Positions 26,566-36,024 are shown, counted from the first letter of the stretch. The stretch is 64,000 nt of DNA from Alteribacter lacisalsi (GCF_003226345.1 NZ_PDOF01000001.1:1116001-1180000), one strand, 5' to 3'. Notes: generated by a model not told the origin, from the letters alone. Numbers and translations are program-made.

Positions 26566-27474
26566 TTGTCAGAATTAGGACTGCGTTTAAAATCTGCCCG
26601 TGAAGAGCTCGGATTGTCACTGGAAGAGCTCCAGGTGAAAACCAAAATCCAGAAACGTTACTTGTCAGCGATCGAAGAAGGCGAATTCAGCCGGCTGCCC
26701 GGAGAATTCTACGCCAGGGCTTTTGTAAAAAGCTACGCAGAGGCAGTAGGTCTGGAACCGGAGCTTCTTCTTGAGGAGCACAGCGCCGAACTGCCCGGAC
26801 GCAAGCAGGAGCCCGCTGATCTTCCGCCTCGGGTAAACCGGAAAAAAGCCAGTACAAAGAAAGGCGTCAAGAAAAGCTCCTCGAAGATGTCATCTTTTGT
26901 TAATACCGTCATCATCATCGTAATTGCTGCGGTTCTATTAACCATAGCGGTCATTTTCTTTCAGAATCAGGCACAGGATGGAGCGGTTCAGCGGGAAACA
27001 TCCAGCGGTGACTTCGATGACAGTCAGAGTGTGGCAGACCAGGAAGAAGACAATACAGCCGAAGATGAAACATCCGAAAACGAAACAGAGGATACATCCG
27101 AAGGTGCTGATCTTGAAGGAGAGCAGGAAGAGCCGGCTCAGGGGCAGGAACTGGAGCAGAATGTTGAGGACATTTCCGGCTTTAATTCCATCGTCAGTGT
27201 TGCCAATACTGAGGAATTCAATGTGCGTGTTGAAATTTCCGGAACCGCATGGCTGCAGTTGAGTGATGGGGATGGGGACATATTTACCGAAAATGAGTAT
27301 GCTGAAGGGGATGAATTCACTTACGATCTTACTGAAACTGGTACAATTGAGGTAAATACCGGGTATGCGCCGAACATCCAGGTCTTTGTGAATGGAGAAT
27401 TGATCCAATGGCCGATTGACCCTGGTGCCCAGGACCGCCAGCGAATGACGATTAACTATCAGCCGGCCTCCTGA
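26566..27474 (+). CDS. ymfM: RodZ-like membrane protein YmfM
   Basis: A 302-residue RodZ-type protein linked to cell shape. Residues 1-60 form a cytoplasmic Xre-like helix-turn-helix (LGLRLKSAREELGLSLEEL and YLSAIEEGEFSRLPGEFYAR), 112-132 a transmembrane helix, about 140-200 a very acidic low-complexity linker, and about 205-300 the extracytoplasmic DUF4115 beta-domain (VRVEISGTAWLQLSDGDG). The start is placed at TTG 26566, six bases after GGAAGGTG; a GTG at 26557 lies within that ribosome-binding site. The next gene, pgsA, is beyond a terminator. Confidence 0.9.
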   Translation: MSELGLRLKSAREELGLSLEELQVKTKIQKRYLSAIEEGEFSRLPGEFYARAFVKSYAEAVGLEPELLLEEHSAELPGRKQEPADLPPRVNRKKASTKKGVKKSSSKMSSFVNTVIIIVIAAVLLTIAVIFFQNQAQDGAVQRETSSGDFDDSQSVADQEEDNTAEDETSENETEDTSEGADLEGEQEEPAQGQELEQNVEDISGFNSIVSVANTEEFNVRVEISGTAWLQLSDGDGDIFTENEYAEGDEFTYDLTETGTIEVNTGYAPNIQVFVNGELIQWPIDPGAQDRQRMTINYQPAS

Positions 27475-27480
27475 CATTGG

Positions 27481-27516
27481 AAATGCTGTCCGTTATGGAC
27501 GGCATTTTCTTTTTGA
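27481..27516 (+). terminator. Rho-independent terminator after ymfM
   Basis: AAATGCTGTCC (27481-27491) pairs with GGACGGCATTT (27497-27507) across GTTAT, followed by TTCTTTTT. Confidence 0.8.
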
Positions 27517-27697
27517 CATTTCGAAACAGGATCATTTTTTGTAATATCCCCTCCGGTAAGTAAGCTCAGATTATCATCTGACTTTTTACGCTGGTATTTA
27601 CAGTAAACGGGTATGTAAGCTGTCCTGAACGCCGATCTGTATAGACGCAAGGCACTCTTTTTCGGTACTGTTAACATTCGCAATCAGAGGGACAGTC

Positions 27698-27706
27698 TGG
27701 TAAAAT
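27698..27706 (+). promoter_or_regulatory. Possible extended -10 promoter of pgsA
   Basis: TGGTAAAAT fits an extended -10; no good -35 is seen. The 27517-27789 spacer otherwise shows no gene or repeat. Confidence 0.3.
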
Positions 27707-27789
27707 TGAAAAAGATGCTATGGCCAAAGCGCCAGGGGTAATGTGAACTTTACTCTGATGAACCGACCGATCTCATAAGGAGGCCCAAC

Positions 27790-28368
27790 ATGAATGTACC
27801 AAATCAAATTACAATCTCCCGAATCTTTCTAATACCTCTTTTTATGGTCTTCCTTCTCGTTCCCTTTAACTGGGGCGAGATTAGATTATTCGGCGCCGAT
27901 ATCCCCGCAGCCCATTTGACAGCAGCGCTGATCTTTATTGCAGCAGCGTCCACTGACTGGCTGGACGGCTACTATGCAAGAAAGTTTAACCTTGTTACAA
28001 ATATGGGGAAATTTCTCGATCCTCTTGCAGATAAACTGCTGATTACAGCTGCATTTGTAGCACTTGTGGAATTGGGAATGTTTCCTGCCTGGGCAGCTGT
28101 GCTGATTTTGAGCCGTGAATTCGCTGTAACCGGACTAAGGCTTGTAGCCTCTGCAGGCGGTGAAGTCATTGCTGCAAGTAATTGGGGCAAGTGGAAAACA
28201 GTAAGCCAGATTGTAGCAGCTTCGGCAATCATGTTACATAATACGATCTTCGCTGCTATGAACATCCCTTTTGATACGGTCATGATTTATGTGGCTGTGG
28301 TGCTTACAATGTTTTCAGGATGGGATTACTTTGCAAAAAATAAACACGTTCTATCCGGTTCAGCTTAA
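27790..28368 (+). CDS. pgsA: CDP-diacylglycerol-glycerol-3-phosphate 3-phosphatidyltransferase
   Basis: PgsA transfers glycerol 3-phosphate to CDP-diacylglycerol, making phosphatidylglycerol phosphate, the precursor of PG and cardiolipin. The 192-residue integral membrane protein has about five to six hydrophobic stretches and the CDP-alcohol phosphatidyltransferase motif: Asp56, Asp59-Gly60, Ala63-Arg64, Gly73, Asp77 and Asp81 within DWLDGYYARKF...GKFLDPLAD. ATG at 27790 follows AAGGAGG. Located between ymfM and cinA as in B. subtilis. Confidence 0.97.
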   Translation: MNVPNQITISRIFLIPLFMVFLLVPFNWGEIRLFGADIPAAHLTAALIFIAAASTDWLDGYYARKFNLVTNMGKFLDPLADKLLITAAFVALVELGMFPAWAAVLILSREFAVTGLRLVASAGGEVIAASNWGKWKTVSQIVAASAIMLHNTIFAAMNIPFDTVMIYVAVVLTMFSGWDYFAKNKHVLSGSA

Positions 28369-28391
28369 CGGAAGAATGCTGGAGGGCGGCA

Positions 28392-29639
28392 ATGAAAGCA
28401 GAAATAATCGCAGTAGGATCAGAGCTTCTGCTCGGTCAGATTACCAATTCCAACGCCCGCTATCTGTCTGAAAAAATGACGGAGGTTGGCGTGGATGTTT
28501 ATTTTCATACAGCAGTTGGAGACAACAGGGAACGGCTTCTTAGTGTACTTGATGTGGCGGTATCCCGTTCGGATCTGATCATCCTTACAGGAGGGCTCGG
28601 GCCCACGAAGGATGATCTCACAAGGGAAACAGTTGCTGATTTTATCGGAAAATCCGTCGTAATGCATCCGGAGTCTCTTGCGCACCTGGAATCATATTTT
28701 CAAAAGTCCGGACGTCCGATGACAGAAAATAATAAAAAGCAGGCCGCCATTATCGAAGGCGCTGAGGTGTTTCCGAACCGGAACGGTCTTGCTTGCGGAA
28801 TGGCTGTTAATTTCAAAAAGACGTTTATTCTGCTTCCCGGTCCGCCTAAGGAACTTGAACCGATGGTCGAAAAAGAAGTTCTTCCTTATCTTTCAGTCCT
28901 TACCGGATCAGAGAACGTCATCTCTTCCAGAGTGCTCCGGTTTTTCGGAATCGGGGAATCCAGGCTTGCAGAGGAAATTGACGATCTCATAGAAAATCAA
29001 AACAACCCGACCATTGCGCCGCTCGCATCTGATGGAGAAGTGACGCTCAGACTGACAGCTAAAGGTGATCCAGAACAAAACATTCTTCTGTTGGACAGTC
29101 TGGAGGAGAAAATTATGAGCCGTGCGGGAACGTTTTTTTACGGCTACGATAACAGCAGCCTGACCGGTGTCACGGCTGAAGCCTTATCGAAACGATTACA
29201 GACGGTCGCCTGTGCAGAGAGCCTCACCGGCGGCAGGTTCGGATCGATGCTCACCTCTGTGCCCGGGTCATCTTCCTTTTATAAAGGCGGGGTAATCTGT
29301 TATGATGCTAAAGTAAAGCAGACAGTACTGAAGGTAAGTGAGGAAACCTTTTCGAAGCATGGCACCGTCAGCGCACGCTGTGCAGAGGAATTAGCTGTAA
29401 ATGTCCGCAGTCTGATGAACAGTACAGTCGGCATCAGCTTTACCGGTGTTGCAGGACCTGATGATCTGGAAGGGAAAGAGCCGGGGTCCGTCTTTATCGG
29501 AATAGCGGATGAAAGCGGCACCGCGGTAAAGGAACTCTCCCTTGCCGGCAGCCGCAGAACCATCCGTGAAAGAGCAGTCAAATTCGGCTGCTGGTATTTG
29601 CTGAAACACATAATTAGTGATGAAACAACGAAAGAGTAA
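28392..29639 (+). CDS. cinA: Competence/damage-inducible protein CinA
   Basis: A 415-residue CinA protein. The N-terminal MoCF-like domain (about 1-170, with LTGGLGPTKDDLTRETVAD) is followed by a linker region and a C-terminal nicotinamide-nucleotide amidohydrolase domain (about 255-405: CAESLTGGRFGSMLTSVPGSS, then GVAGPDDLEGKEPGSVFIGI). Family members hydrolyse ADP-ribose and/or deamidate NMN for pyridine nucleotide salvage. ATG at 28392 follows GGAGGGCGGCA. In B. subtilis and many Gram-positives cinA is directly before recA; here a helicase gene lies between them. Confidence 0.95.
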   Translation: MKAEIIAVGSELLLGQITNSNARYLSEKMTEVGVDVYFHTAVGDNRERLLSVLDVAVSRSDLIILTGGLGPTKDDLTRETVADFIGKSVVMHPESLAHLESYFQKSGRPMTENNKKQAAIIEGAEVFPNRNGLACGMAVNFKKTFILLPGPPKELEPMVEKEVLPYLSVLTGSENVISSRVLRFFGIGESRLAEEIDDLIENQNNPTIAPLASDGEVTLRLTAKGDPEQNILLLDSLEEKIMSRAGTFFYGYDNSSLTGVTAEALSKRLQTVACAESLTGGRFGSMLTSVPGSSSFYKGGVICYDAKVKQTVLKVSEETFSKHGTVSARCAEELAVNVRSLMNSTVGISFTGVAGPDDLEGKEPGSVFIGIADESGTAVKELSLAGSRRTIRERAVKFGCWYLLKHIISDETTKE

Positions 29640-29657
29640 AAGGTGGATGAATAGTTT

Positions 29658-31238
29658 ATGAAATTTGAAGACTTTCAAATATCGGAACCCATTAAACGGG
29701 CAATACGGGATATGGGCTTTGAAGCACCGTCCCCGATTCAGGAAAAAGTCATTCCTGTTATCCTGGATGGCAGCGATGTAATCGGCCAGGCTCAGACCGG
29801 AACAGGAAAGACAGCGGCATTTGGAATTCCGCTGATCGAAAAGATTACAAACGATAACCATGTTCAGGCGATTATCCTGACACCAACAAGGGAACTGGCG
29901 ATTCAGGTTGCCGGGGAACTTCAGAAGCTGTCAAAACATAAAAATGTCCGTACCGTGCCTATTTACGGGGGGCAGTCCATCGGTCATCAGATCAAGGCGC
30001 TTAAACGGGGGGTGCACATTGTTGTGGGTACGCCGGGACGTGTGCTCGATCATTTGAACCGCCGTACGCTCCAGCTAGGAAGGATTCATACCTTTATCCT
30101 TGATGAAGCCGATGAGATGCTTGATATGGGCTTTATTGAAGACATTGAAAAAGTACTCAAGATGGCAAGCAGCCAGCGGCAGATGATGCTGTTTTCCGCG
30201 ACGATGCCGCCGCCGATCCGGAAGCTCTCCAACAAATATATGAACAAGCCGGAACAGATAACCATCAGTAAAGGGGAAATGACCGCGCCGTCGATTTCCC
30301 AGGTTTACTATAAAGTTCTTGAGAAAAATAAGCTCGAATCCCTGTGCCGAGTGATCGACAGCGAACATATCGAGCTCGGAATTATTTTCTGCCGCACAAA
30401 AAAAGGTGTAGCCGAACTTACTGAAGCTCTTCAGGCCAGAGGATATATGGCAGACGGCCTTCACGGTGATCTCACTCAGTCTCAGCGTGATATGGTAATG
30501 AAGAAATTCAGGGATTCCAACATTGAGTTTCTTATTGCAACGGACGTTGCGGCTCGCGGTCTTGACGTGGAAAACGTCTCTCACGTCATCAATTATGACA
30601 TTCCGCAGGATCCTGAAAGTTATGTTCACCGGATCGGCAGAACGGGCCGTGCAGGACGGGAAGGGCTTGCTTTAACCTTGGTAACACCGAGGGAAATGAA
30701 GCACCTTCGCTCAATCGAACTTGAAATTAAAATGCAGATCCCGTCACAGAATCTTCCTTCAATTGAAGAAGTGGTTGAAAAGCAGCAGGAATCCTGGAAG
30801 AAGCAGATTGTTGATCTGATGGAGCTCCATGATGAAACTGATCTTTACGAAACCATTGTGTCGGATCTTATAAAAGACTATCCGCCGGAAAAAATCGTTA
30901 CCTCCCTTCTGAAGCTCGCGTTTTACGGGCATGACAATCTTTCTGAAGATGCGGCTTATGATTTCGGTGATACCGGGGCCCAGAAAGGGATGACCCGCTT
31001 CTTCATCAACGTTGGACGCAATGTCGACCTGACACCGAAAAAGCTGGTCGAAGAAGTCGCCGATCTAGCCGGTATTCCCGGCCGGACGATTGGTAAAATT
31101 GACATCTTTGAGAACTTTACATTTATTGAAGTACCTGAAGAAGCAGCGCCGTTTGTTTATGAGGCGATTAAGTATTCCCGTCTTAACGGAGCACGGGTGA
31201 ATCTCGAGCCGGCCAAACCGCGCCCAAAACGCCGATAG
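29658..31238 (+). CDS. DEAD-box ATP-dependent RNA helicase with DbpA-type RNA-binding domain
   Basis: A 526-residue DEAD-box helicase. RecA-like domain 1 (~1-215) has the Q motif (FEAPSPIQ), Walker A AQTGTGKT at 45-52, PTRELA, DEAD at about 149-152 and SAT. Domain 2 (~220-370) has HRIGRTGRAG near 323-332. A connector with a negatively charged helix leads to a C-terminal RRM-like DbpA domain (~450-520: TRFFINVGRNVDLTPKKLVEEVADLAGIPGR), followed by a basic tail. Such helicases act in ribosome assembly, cold adaptation and RNA decay. It begins 18 bases after cinA with an AAGGTGG ribosome-binding site, suggesting co-transcription. I do not assign csh/dea naming. Confidence 0.93.
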   Translation: MKFEDFQISEPIKRAIRDMGFEAPSPIQEKVIPVILDGSDVIGQAQTGTGKTAAFGIPLIEKITNDNHVQAIILTPTRELAIQVAGELQKLSKHKNVRTVPIYGGQSIGHQIKALKRGVHIVVGTPGRVLDHLNRRTLQLGRIHTFILDEADEMLDMGFIEDIEKVLKMASSQRQMMLFSATMPPPIRKLSNKYMNKPEQITISKGEMTAPSISQVYYKVLEKNKLESLCRVIDSEHIELGIIFCRTKKGVAELTEALQARGYMADGLHGDLTQSQRDMVMKKFRDSNIEFLIATDVAARGLDVENVSHVINYDIPQDPESYVHRIGRTGRAGREGLALTLVTPREMKHLRSIELEIKMQIPSQNLPSIEEVVEKQQESWKKQIVDLMELHDETDLYETIVSDLIKDYPPEKIVTSLLKLAFYGHDNLSEDAAYDFGDTGAQKGMTRFFINVGRNVDLTPKKLVEEVADLAGIPGRTIGKIDIFENFTFIEVPEEAAPFVYEAIKYSRLNGARVNLEPAKPRPKRR

Positions 31239-31390
31239 TTAACAAGCAGTTCAGATACGCATCATCCACGGGGCTGACCTGAAAGGTGGAAAAGTATACC
31301 TTTTGGGCCGGCCTCTTTTCTCTGTTCCGGTTCAACTTTCCCTTATCGCTTCGTATAGTGAAAGTAAACAGAAATACAGGAGGCAGAGCC

Positions 31391-31723
31391 ATGACAAAGT
31401 GGATGGCGGTTCTAACCGGTCTGGCTGTTTTTTCTGCAGCCCTTGTTTTATACTGGCATACATTGGGAACCCCATGGATGCAGGAGGCTGCTCAAAGTCA
31501 CGCTAAAGCCTACATTTCGGCGGAATATACAGTAGATAACAATTCTCTTACTGTAACCTCAAGTGTTTATTCAAGAGAATCAGACAGGTTTGCAGTAACG
31601 ATAACCGGCGCTCACGGGGAGATCTATGAGGCGGCAGTTCGTATGAAAAACAGACACGAAGCCGCCTTGATCCTTGACGTGACCGGACAGTTTGACGCCT
31701 TTGGTCTTTCGTACTGCCACTGA
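31391..31723 (+). CDS. Small membrane-anchored protein of unknown function
   Basis: A 110-residue protein I do not recognise. ATG at 31391 follows ACAGGAGGCAGAGCC. Residues 5-22 are hydrophobic (signal peptide or anchor: MAVLTGLAVFSAALVLYW), the rest is a soluble, probably extracytoplasmic, domain rich in Ser/Thr/Ala that resembles a small alpha+beta segment (AKAYISAEYTVDNNSLTVTS). The C-terminus ends SYCH. It lies between the helicase and recA, with the recA SOS box starting 35 bases after its stop. Composition and ribosome-binding site support a real gene. Confidence 0.65.
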   Translation: MTKWMAVLTGLAVFSAALVLYWHTLGTPWMQEAAQSHAKAYISAEYTVDNNSLTVTSSVYSRESDRFAVTITGAHGEIYEAAVRMKNRHEAALILDVTGQFDAFGLSYCH

Positions 31724-31757
31724 AGAAAACGGGTGTTCGTCTTTCAACGAAAAAATA

Positions 31758-31771
31758 CGAACGAATGTTTG
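31758..31771. promoter_or_regulatory. LexA (SOS) box of recA
   Basis: CGAACGAATGTTTG matches the Bacillus LexA consensus CGAACRNRYGTTYC in all but the last base. It lies just upstream of the recA promoter. Confidence 0.75.
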
Positions 31772-31780
31772 GTAAAATGG

Positions 31781-31809
31781 TTGGCAAACGTCTCAAAACA
31801 AGGTAGAAT
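31781..31809 (+). promoter_or_regulatory. Sigma-A promoter of recA
   Basis: TTGGCA (31781-31786), 17-base spacer, TAGAAT (31804-31809), nine bases downstream of the LexA box and about 78 bases before recA. Confidence 0.6.
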
Positions 31810-31886
31810 AAGAGTATGCAATTGAAACGATAACCGCTTCCCCGCTGCAAACATAGATAAGGGGCAGGCGAAAAGGAGAGATAAAC

Positions 31887-32945
31887 ATGTCAGACCGCAA
31901 ACAGGCACTTGATATGGCTTTGCGTCAAATCGAAAAACAGTTCGGTAAAGGCTCTGTAATGAAACTCGGAGAACAGGCTGAACAGCGGGTTTCCACGATT
32001 TCCAGCGGAGCACTTGCACTTGATATTGCCCTGGGAGTAGGGGGATATCCTAAAGGACGGGTGATTGAAGTTTACGGACCGGAATCTTCCGGTAAAACAA
32101 CCGTTGCCCTCCACGCTATTGCTGAAATTCAGCGGCAGGGCGGACAAGCTGCTTTTATTGATGCAGAGCATGCCCTTGACCCGGTTTATGCCCAAAAGCT
32201 TGGTGTTAATATAGATGAACTTCTTCTTTCCCAGCCTGACACGGGAGAGCAGGCTCTTGAGATTGCTGAAGCGCTCGTTCGAAGCGGTGCGATTGATATG
32301 ATTGTGATCGACTCTGTAGCGGCACTTGTACCGAAAGCCGAAATCGAAGGTGAGATGGGTGACAGTCACGTCGGTCTTCAGGCACGACTGATGTCCCAGG
32401 CACTCCGTAAACTATCGGGGGCTGTCAATAAATCAAAAACTATCGCTGTCTTTATTAACCAGATTCGTGAAAAAGTCGGCGTCATGTTTGGAAACCCTGA
32501 AACTACGCCGGGCGGCCGTGCCCTCAAATTCTATTCTTCTGTCCGTCTCGAAGTGCGCCGTGCGGAAGCGATAAAACAGGGTAATGATATGGTCGGAAAC
32601 AAAACCAGGATTAAAATCGTTAAGAATAAGGTTGCACCGCCATTCAGGACAGCGGAAGTGGACATTATGTATGGTGAAGGGATCTCCAGAGAAGGGTCGA
32701 TTCTGGATATCGGTTCCGATCTCGACATCGTTCAAAAAAGCGGGGCCTGGTATTCCTTTAATGAAGACCGCCTCGGTCAGGGGCGTGAAAACGCGAAGCA
32801 GTTCCTGAAGGAAAACGAACCGGTTTCAAAACAGATCGAAGAACGCATCCGCGAGTATCACGGTCTACTTGAAGCTAAGGAAGTTCCACCGGGAGAAGCG
32901 GATTTTGAAGGGGAAAACGAAGATCTCCCGCTTGATCTGAAATAA
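31887..32945 (+). CDS. recA: Recombinase RecA
   Basis: RecA polymerises on single-stranded DNA, performs strand exchange and triggers LexA self-cleavage. The 352-residue protein has the N-terminal helix region, Walker [10 protein letters not shown] at 64-72, Walker [11 protein letters not shown], the L1/L2 DNA-binding loops (including [19 protein letters not shown]) and an acidic C-terminus ([14 protein letters not shown]). ATG at 31887 follows AAAAGGAGAGA. Regulation by LexA is supported by the SOS box upstream. Downstream lies a repeat-containing spacer without a clear terminator. Confidence 0.98.
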   Translation: MSDRKQALDMALRQIEKQFGKGSVMKLGEQAEQRVSTISSGALALDIALGVGGYPKGRVIEVYGPESSGKTTVALHAIAEIQRQGGQAAFIDAEHALDPVYAQKLGVNIDELLLSQPDTGEQALEIAEALVRSGAIDMIVIDSVAALVPKAEIEGEMGDSHVGLQARLMSQALRKLSGAVNKSKTIAVFINQIREKVGVMFGNPETTPGGRALKFYSSVRLEVRRAEAIKQGNDMVGNKTRIKIVKNKVAPPFRTAEVDIMYGEGISREGSILDIGSDLDIVQKSGAWYSFNEDRLGQGRENAKQFLKENEPVSKQIEERIREYHGLLEAKEVPPGEADFEGENEDLPLDLK

Positions 32946-33030
32946 AGAGGCTGGATGCAGGGGACTGAAGACAGCCCTGCGGAAAGTAGCGGACTTTAGA
33001 TAAGAGCGAATAAATAACAGGATGCCGGAG

Positions 33031-33268
33031 CGAGGCTGGGACGAAAGTAAAGTATATAGACGAAAGTCCGAACAAAAAGCTGACTAGTGGATGAAATATA
33101 CGCCGACTCCTGCGGGAGGAAAAGCGCAGGTGAGACCCCGTAGTGCGAAGCACACTGAGGCTCAGCCGCTTCCCGCGGAAAGCGGTGTATGTTTCAGCAG
33201 TGATCGATCTGCTCCGCTTGCTGATTGTTCGGATTTTTGTCTGTGAAAATACTTCTGTCTCAGCCTCG
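33031..33268. mobile_element. MITE-like palindromic element with CGAGGCTGGGAC ends, copy D
   Basis: Reading inwards, CGAGGCTGGGACGAAAGTA...TATAGACGAAAGTCCGAACAA on the left matches, as an imperfect inverted repeat over about 50 bases, the right end (33218-33268) which closes CTTCTGTCTCAGCCTCG. The centre (33101-33185) is an R1 repeat. The element is about 238 bases, has no coding capacity, and shares end sequence and the CAGCAGTGAT segment with copy C. A further partial end, AGAGGCTGG, lies directly after the recA stop (32947-32955). Confidence 0.65.
33101..33185. repeat. GC-rich R1 repeat in centre of copy D
   Basis: CGCCGACTCCTGCGGGAGGAAAAGC at one side and GCCGCTTCCCGCGGAAAGCGG at the other, with GAGACCCCGTAGTGCGAAGCAC between: same motif order and direction as the copy at 1541-1641. 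Confidence 0.6.
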
Positions 33269-33390
33269 TTTATTTATTAAGCGGCCTACACGGTTGATGT
33301 AATATGCGCGGAGTTCAATAAGGTGAAATAAGCCCTGTACAGAAACGCTGTTATGACGGCATATTTTCGCTTATCCAACTCTACCAATGC

Positions 33391-33419
33391 TTGACAATGA
33401 CGGCACTGGGACATACAAT
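33391..33419 (+). promoter_or_regulatory. Strong sigma-A promoter of rny
   Basis: Consensus TTGACA (33391-33396), 17-base spacer, TACAAT (33414-33419). It lies 134 bases before the rny start, downstream of the MITE-like element. Confidence 0.8.
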
Positions 33420-33552
33420 TAGAAAGAATACTGTAATACCCATACTCAATTTTGTTTGACCTGTGCTGGATGTGCGCTAATACCGAACCATTGAAACAAT
33501 GACACGAAACAAAAAACGAACAACATGAATAGCATGAGGAGGTGAATCAGTC

Positions 33553-35121
33553 ATGACTGACAACGTATTCGTTCTCATCCTCATTTTGCTAATCACTGCT
33601 GCACTATGTGTCGTCATCGGATACTTCGTACGTAAATCCATTGCAGAAGCCAAGATTTCCAGTGCGGAACAACTGGCAAAACAAATCACCGAAGAAGCAA
33701 AGCGTGAAGCGGATTCGAGCAAAAAAGAAGCCATTCTTGAAGCCAAAGATGAAGCCCACAAACTCCGGATCGAGTCCGAGCGTGAAGCTCGGGAGCGAAG
33801 AAATGAAATATCCAAAACGGAGAACCGCTTAGGACAGAAGGAAGAAGTTCTAGACCGTAAAAGTGAAACCTTGGACAAAAAAGAAGAATCTTTGGAAAAA
33901 CGCGAAGAAGAGCTGGCGAACCGTCAGCGGAATATCGACGAGATGAATAGCAAAGTTGAGGAACTGCTTCTGAAGCAGGAAGACGAACTCGCACGGATTT
34001 CCGGCTTTACGAAAGACGAAGCCAGAGATATTATTATGAAGTCCGTCGAAGATGAATTAACACATGAAAAAGCAATTATGATCAAGGAAGCCGTGACTAA
34101 TGCGAAAAACGAAGCTGATAAAAAGGCCAAGGAGATTCTATCCACAGCCATTCAGCGCTGCGCAGCTGATCACGTAGCAGAAACAACGGTAAGTGTGGTG
34201 TCACTGCCTAATGATGAGATGAAAGGACGGATCATCGGACGTGAAGGCCGAAATATCCGTGCTCTTGAAACCTTAACAGGGATTGACCTGATCATTGATG
34301 ACACACCTGAAGCTGTTATTCTGTCAGGCTTTGACCCGATCCGAAGGGAAATTGCCAAAACAACGCTTGAAAAGCTCGTGCAGGACGGAAGAATTCATCC
34401 CGCCCGTATTGAGGAAATGGTTGAAAAATCCCGTCGTGAAGTAGATGAACTCATTCGTGAGTACGGTGAGCAGACTACTTTTGAAGTGGGTATTCACGGG
34501 CTCCATCCGGATCTTATTAAAATCCTTGGACGCCTGAAATTCCGTACAAGCTACGGTCAGAATGTGCTTAAGCACTCCATGGAAGTGTCTTATCTTGCAG
34601 GTCTGATGGCCAGCGAGCTGGGAGAAGATGTAACGCTTGCCCGCCGAGCAGGACTGCTTCACGATATCGGTAAGGCAATTGACCATGAAGTAGAGGGAAG
34701 CCACGTGGAAATCGGGGTGGAACTCGGAACGAAATACAAAGAACATCCAGTTGTCATTAACAGTATTGCTTCCCACCACGGAGACACGGAAGCAACATCC
34801 GTTATTGCCTCCCTTGTTGCAGCGGCAGACGCTCTGTCGGCAGCTCGTCCGGGAGCCAGACGGGAAACGCTTGAAACCTATATTAAACGTCTTGAAAAGC
34901 TTGAGGAAATCTCTGAATCCTTCAATGGTGTTGAGAAGACTTTTGCCATTCAGGCAGGGCGGGAAGTTCGCATCATGGTGAAGCCGGATACAATCAACGA
35001 TGAAGATTCGTACCGCCTCGCACGTGAAATCACGAAAAAAATTGAAGACGAACTCGATTATCCCGGCCATATTAAGGTGACGGTGATCCGTGAAACGAGA
35101 GCAGTTGAGTATGCAAAATAA
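33553..35121 (+). CDS. rny: Ribonuclease Y
   Basis: RNase Y is the membrane-bound endoribonuclease that initiates mRNA decay in Bacillus. The 522-residue protein has an N-terminal transmembrane helix (about 5-25), a long coiled coil (about 30-195, rich in EK/ER heptads), a KH domain (about 205-270, [17 protein letters not shown]) and an HD phosphohydrolase domain with [10 protein letters not shown] near 370-379. ATG at 33553 follows GAGGAGGTG. Its partners RicA (ymcA) and the exonucleases PNPase and RNase J2 are encoded elsewhere in this window. The stop codon is inside the terminator stem. Confidence 0.97.
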   Translation: MTDNVFVLILILLITAALCVVIGYFVRKSIAEAKISSAEQLAKQITEEAKREADSSKKEAILEAKDEAHKLRIESEREARERRNEISKTENRLGQKEEVLDRKSETLDKKEESLEKREEELANRQRNIDEMNSKVEELLLKQEDELARISGFTKDEARDIIMKSVEDELTHEKAIMIKEAVTNAKNEADKKAKEILSTAIQRCAADHVAETTVSVVSLPNDEMKGRIIGREGRNIRALETLTGIDLIIDDTPEAVILSGFDPIRREIAKTTLEKLVQDGRIHPARIEEMVEKSRREVDELIREYGEQTTFEVGIHGLHPDLIKILGRLKFRTSYGQNVLKHSMEVSYLAGLMASELGEDVTLARRAGLLHDIGKAIDHEVEGSHVEIGVELGTKYKEHPVVINSIASHHGDTEATSVIASLVAAADALSAARPGARRETLETYIKRLEKLEEISESFNGVEKTFAIQAGREVRIMVKPDTINDEDSYRLAREITKKIEDELDYPGHIKVTVIRETRAVEYAK

Positions 35122-35147
35122 AGTGGCATTTTTGCCACTTTATTTTT
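35118..35147 (+). terminator. Rho-independent terminator after rny
   Basis: ATAAAGTGGCA (35118-35128) and TGCCACTTTAT (35133-35143) pair perfectly across TTTT; a T run follows. The stem includes the rny stop codon. Confidence 0.85.
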
Positions 35148-35207
35148 ATATGAACAGACTGGGTACATACTATAACGAACACAGTAAAGTTAGGGGTTTT
35201 ACACACG

Positions 35208-36002
35208 ATGAAAGTATTGTTTATAGGAGATGTTGTCGGTTCCCCCGGCAGACATATGCTGAAAGAATATCTGAAAAAGCTGAAACTGAAATACCGTCCT
35301 GATGTAACGATCGTGAACGGCGAAAATGCTGCATCAGGAAAAGGGATCACCGAGAAGGTTTTTCACGAAATAAAAGAAGCAGGTGCAGACATCATTACCC
35401 TTGGAAATCACACATGGGATAAGAAGGATATTTTTGACTTTATCGAAAATAAGCCGGAGATGATCCGACCGGCAAACTTTCCTCCTGATAATCCGGGAAC
35501 AGGCATTACGTATCACAAGACAGGCGGTCAGACGATTGCCGTCATCAGCCTTCAGGGAAGAACCTTTATGCCGCCAATCGACTGTCCGTTCCGGAAAGCG
35601 GATGAGCTTGTTGAGGAGGCGGCTGCAAAAACGAAATTCATCTTTGTGGACTTTCATGCGGAAGCCACAAGTGAAAAGCAGGCTATGGGCTGGTACCTTG
35701 ACGGGAAAGTATCCGCTGTTGTAGGTACACATACCCATGTCCAGACAAACGATGCGAGAGTTCTTCCGGAGGGGACCGGGTTTATTACCGATGTGGGTAT
35801 GACAGGTCCTTATGATGGAATCCTGGGAGTGGAAAAAGAAGCGGTACTTCACAGGTTTTTGACAAATCTTCCAACCAGGTTTGAAGTAACAAAAGGCAGG
35901 GAACAGTTAAACGGAGTCTTTGTGACGCTCAATAAGCAAAGCGGCCAGGCGGAATCAATCAGATCCCTTATGATTAACGACGATCAGCCATTCTTCGATT
36001 AA
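35208..36002 (+). CDS. ymdB: Metallophosphodiesterase YmdB
   Basis: YmdB hydrolyses 2',3'-cyclic nucleotides (and reported cyclic dinucleotides) and affects the motility/biofilm switch in B. subtilis. The 264-residue metallophosphoesterase has metal ligands Asp8 (GDVVG), Glu39 (NGENAASG), Asn67-His68 (GNHTWDK), then DFHAEATSEK and the GTHTHVQTNDAR motif. ATG at 35208 lies about 90 bases after the rny terminator; a weak ribosome-binding site (TTAGGGG) precedes it. Order rny-ymdB-spoVS is the Bacillus one. Confidence 0.95.
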   Translation: MKVLFIGDVVGSPGRHMLKEYLKKLKLKYRPDVTIVNGENAASGKGITEKVFHEIKEAGADIITLGNHTWDKKDIFDFIENKPEMIRPANFPPDNPGTGITYHKTGGQTIAVISLQGRTFMPPIDCPFRKADELVEEAAAKTKFIFVDFHAEATSEKQAMGWYLDGKVSAVVGTHTHVQTNDARVLPEGTGFITDVGMTGPYDGILGVEKEAVLHRFLTNLPTRFEVTKGREQLNGVFVTLNKQSGQAESIRSLMINDDQPFFD

Positions 36003-36024
36003 CACGAACCTGGCAATACTTCCG

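Noticed and set aside
34324-35070. Long minus-strand open frame (~248 codons) opposite rny
   Set aside because: It is antisense to the conserved KH/HD region of RNase Y; Cys/Phe/His-rich composition is typical of antisense frames and there is no ribosome-binding site.
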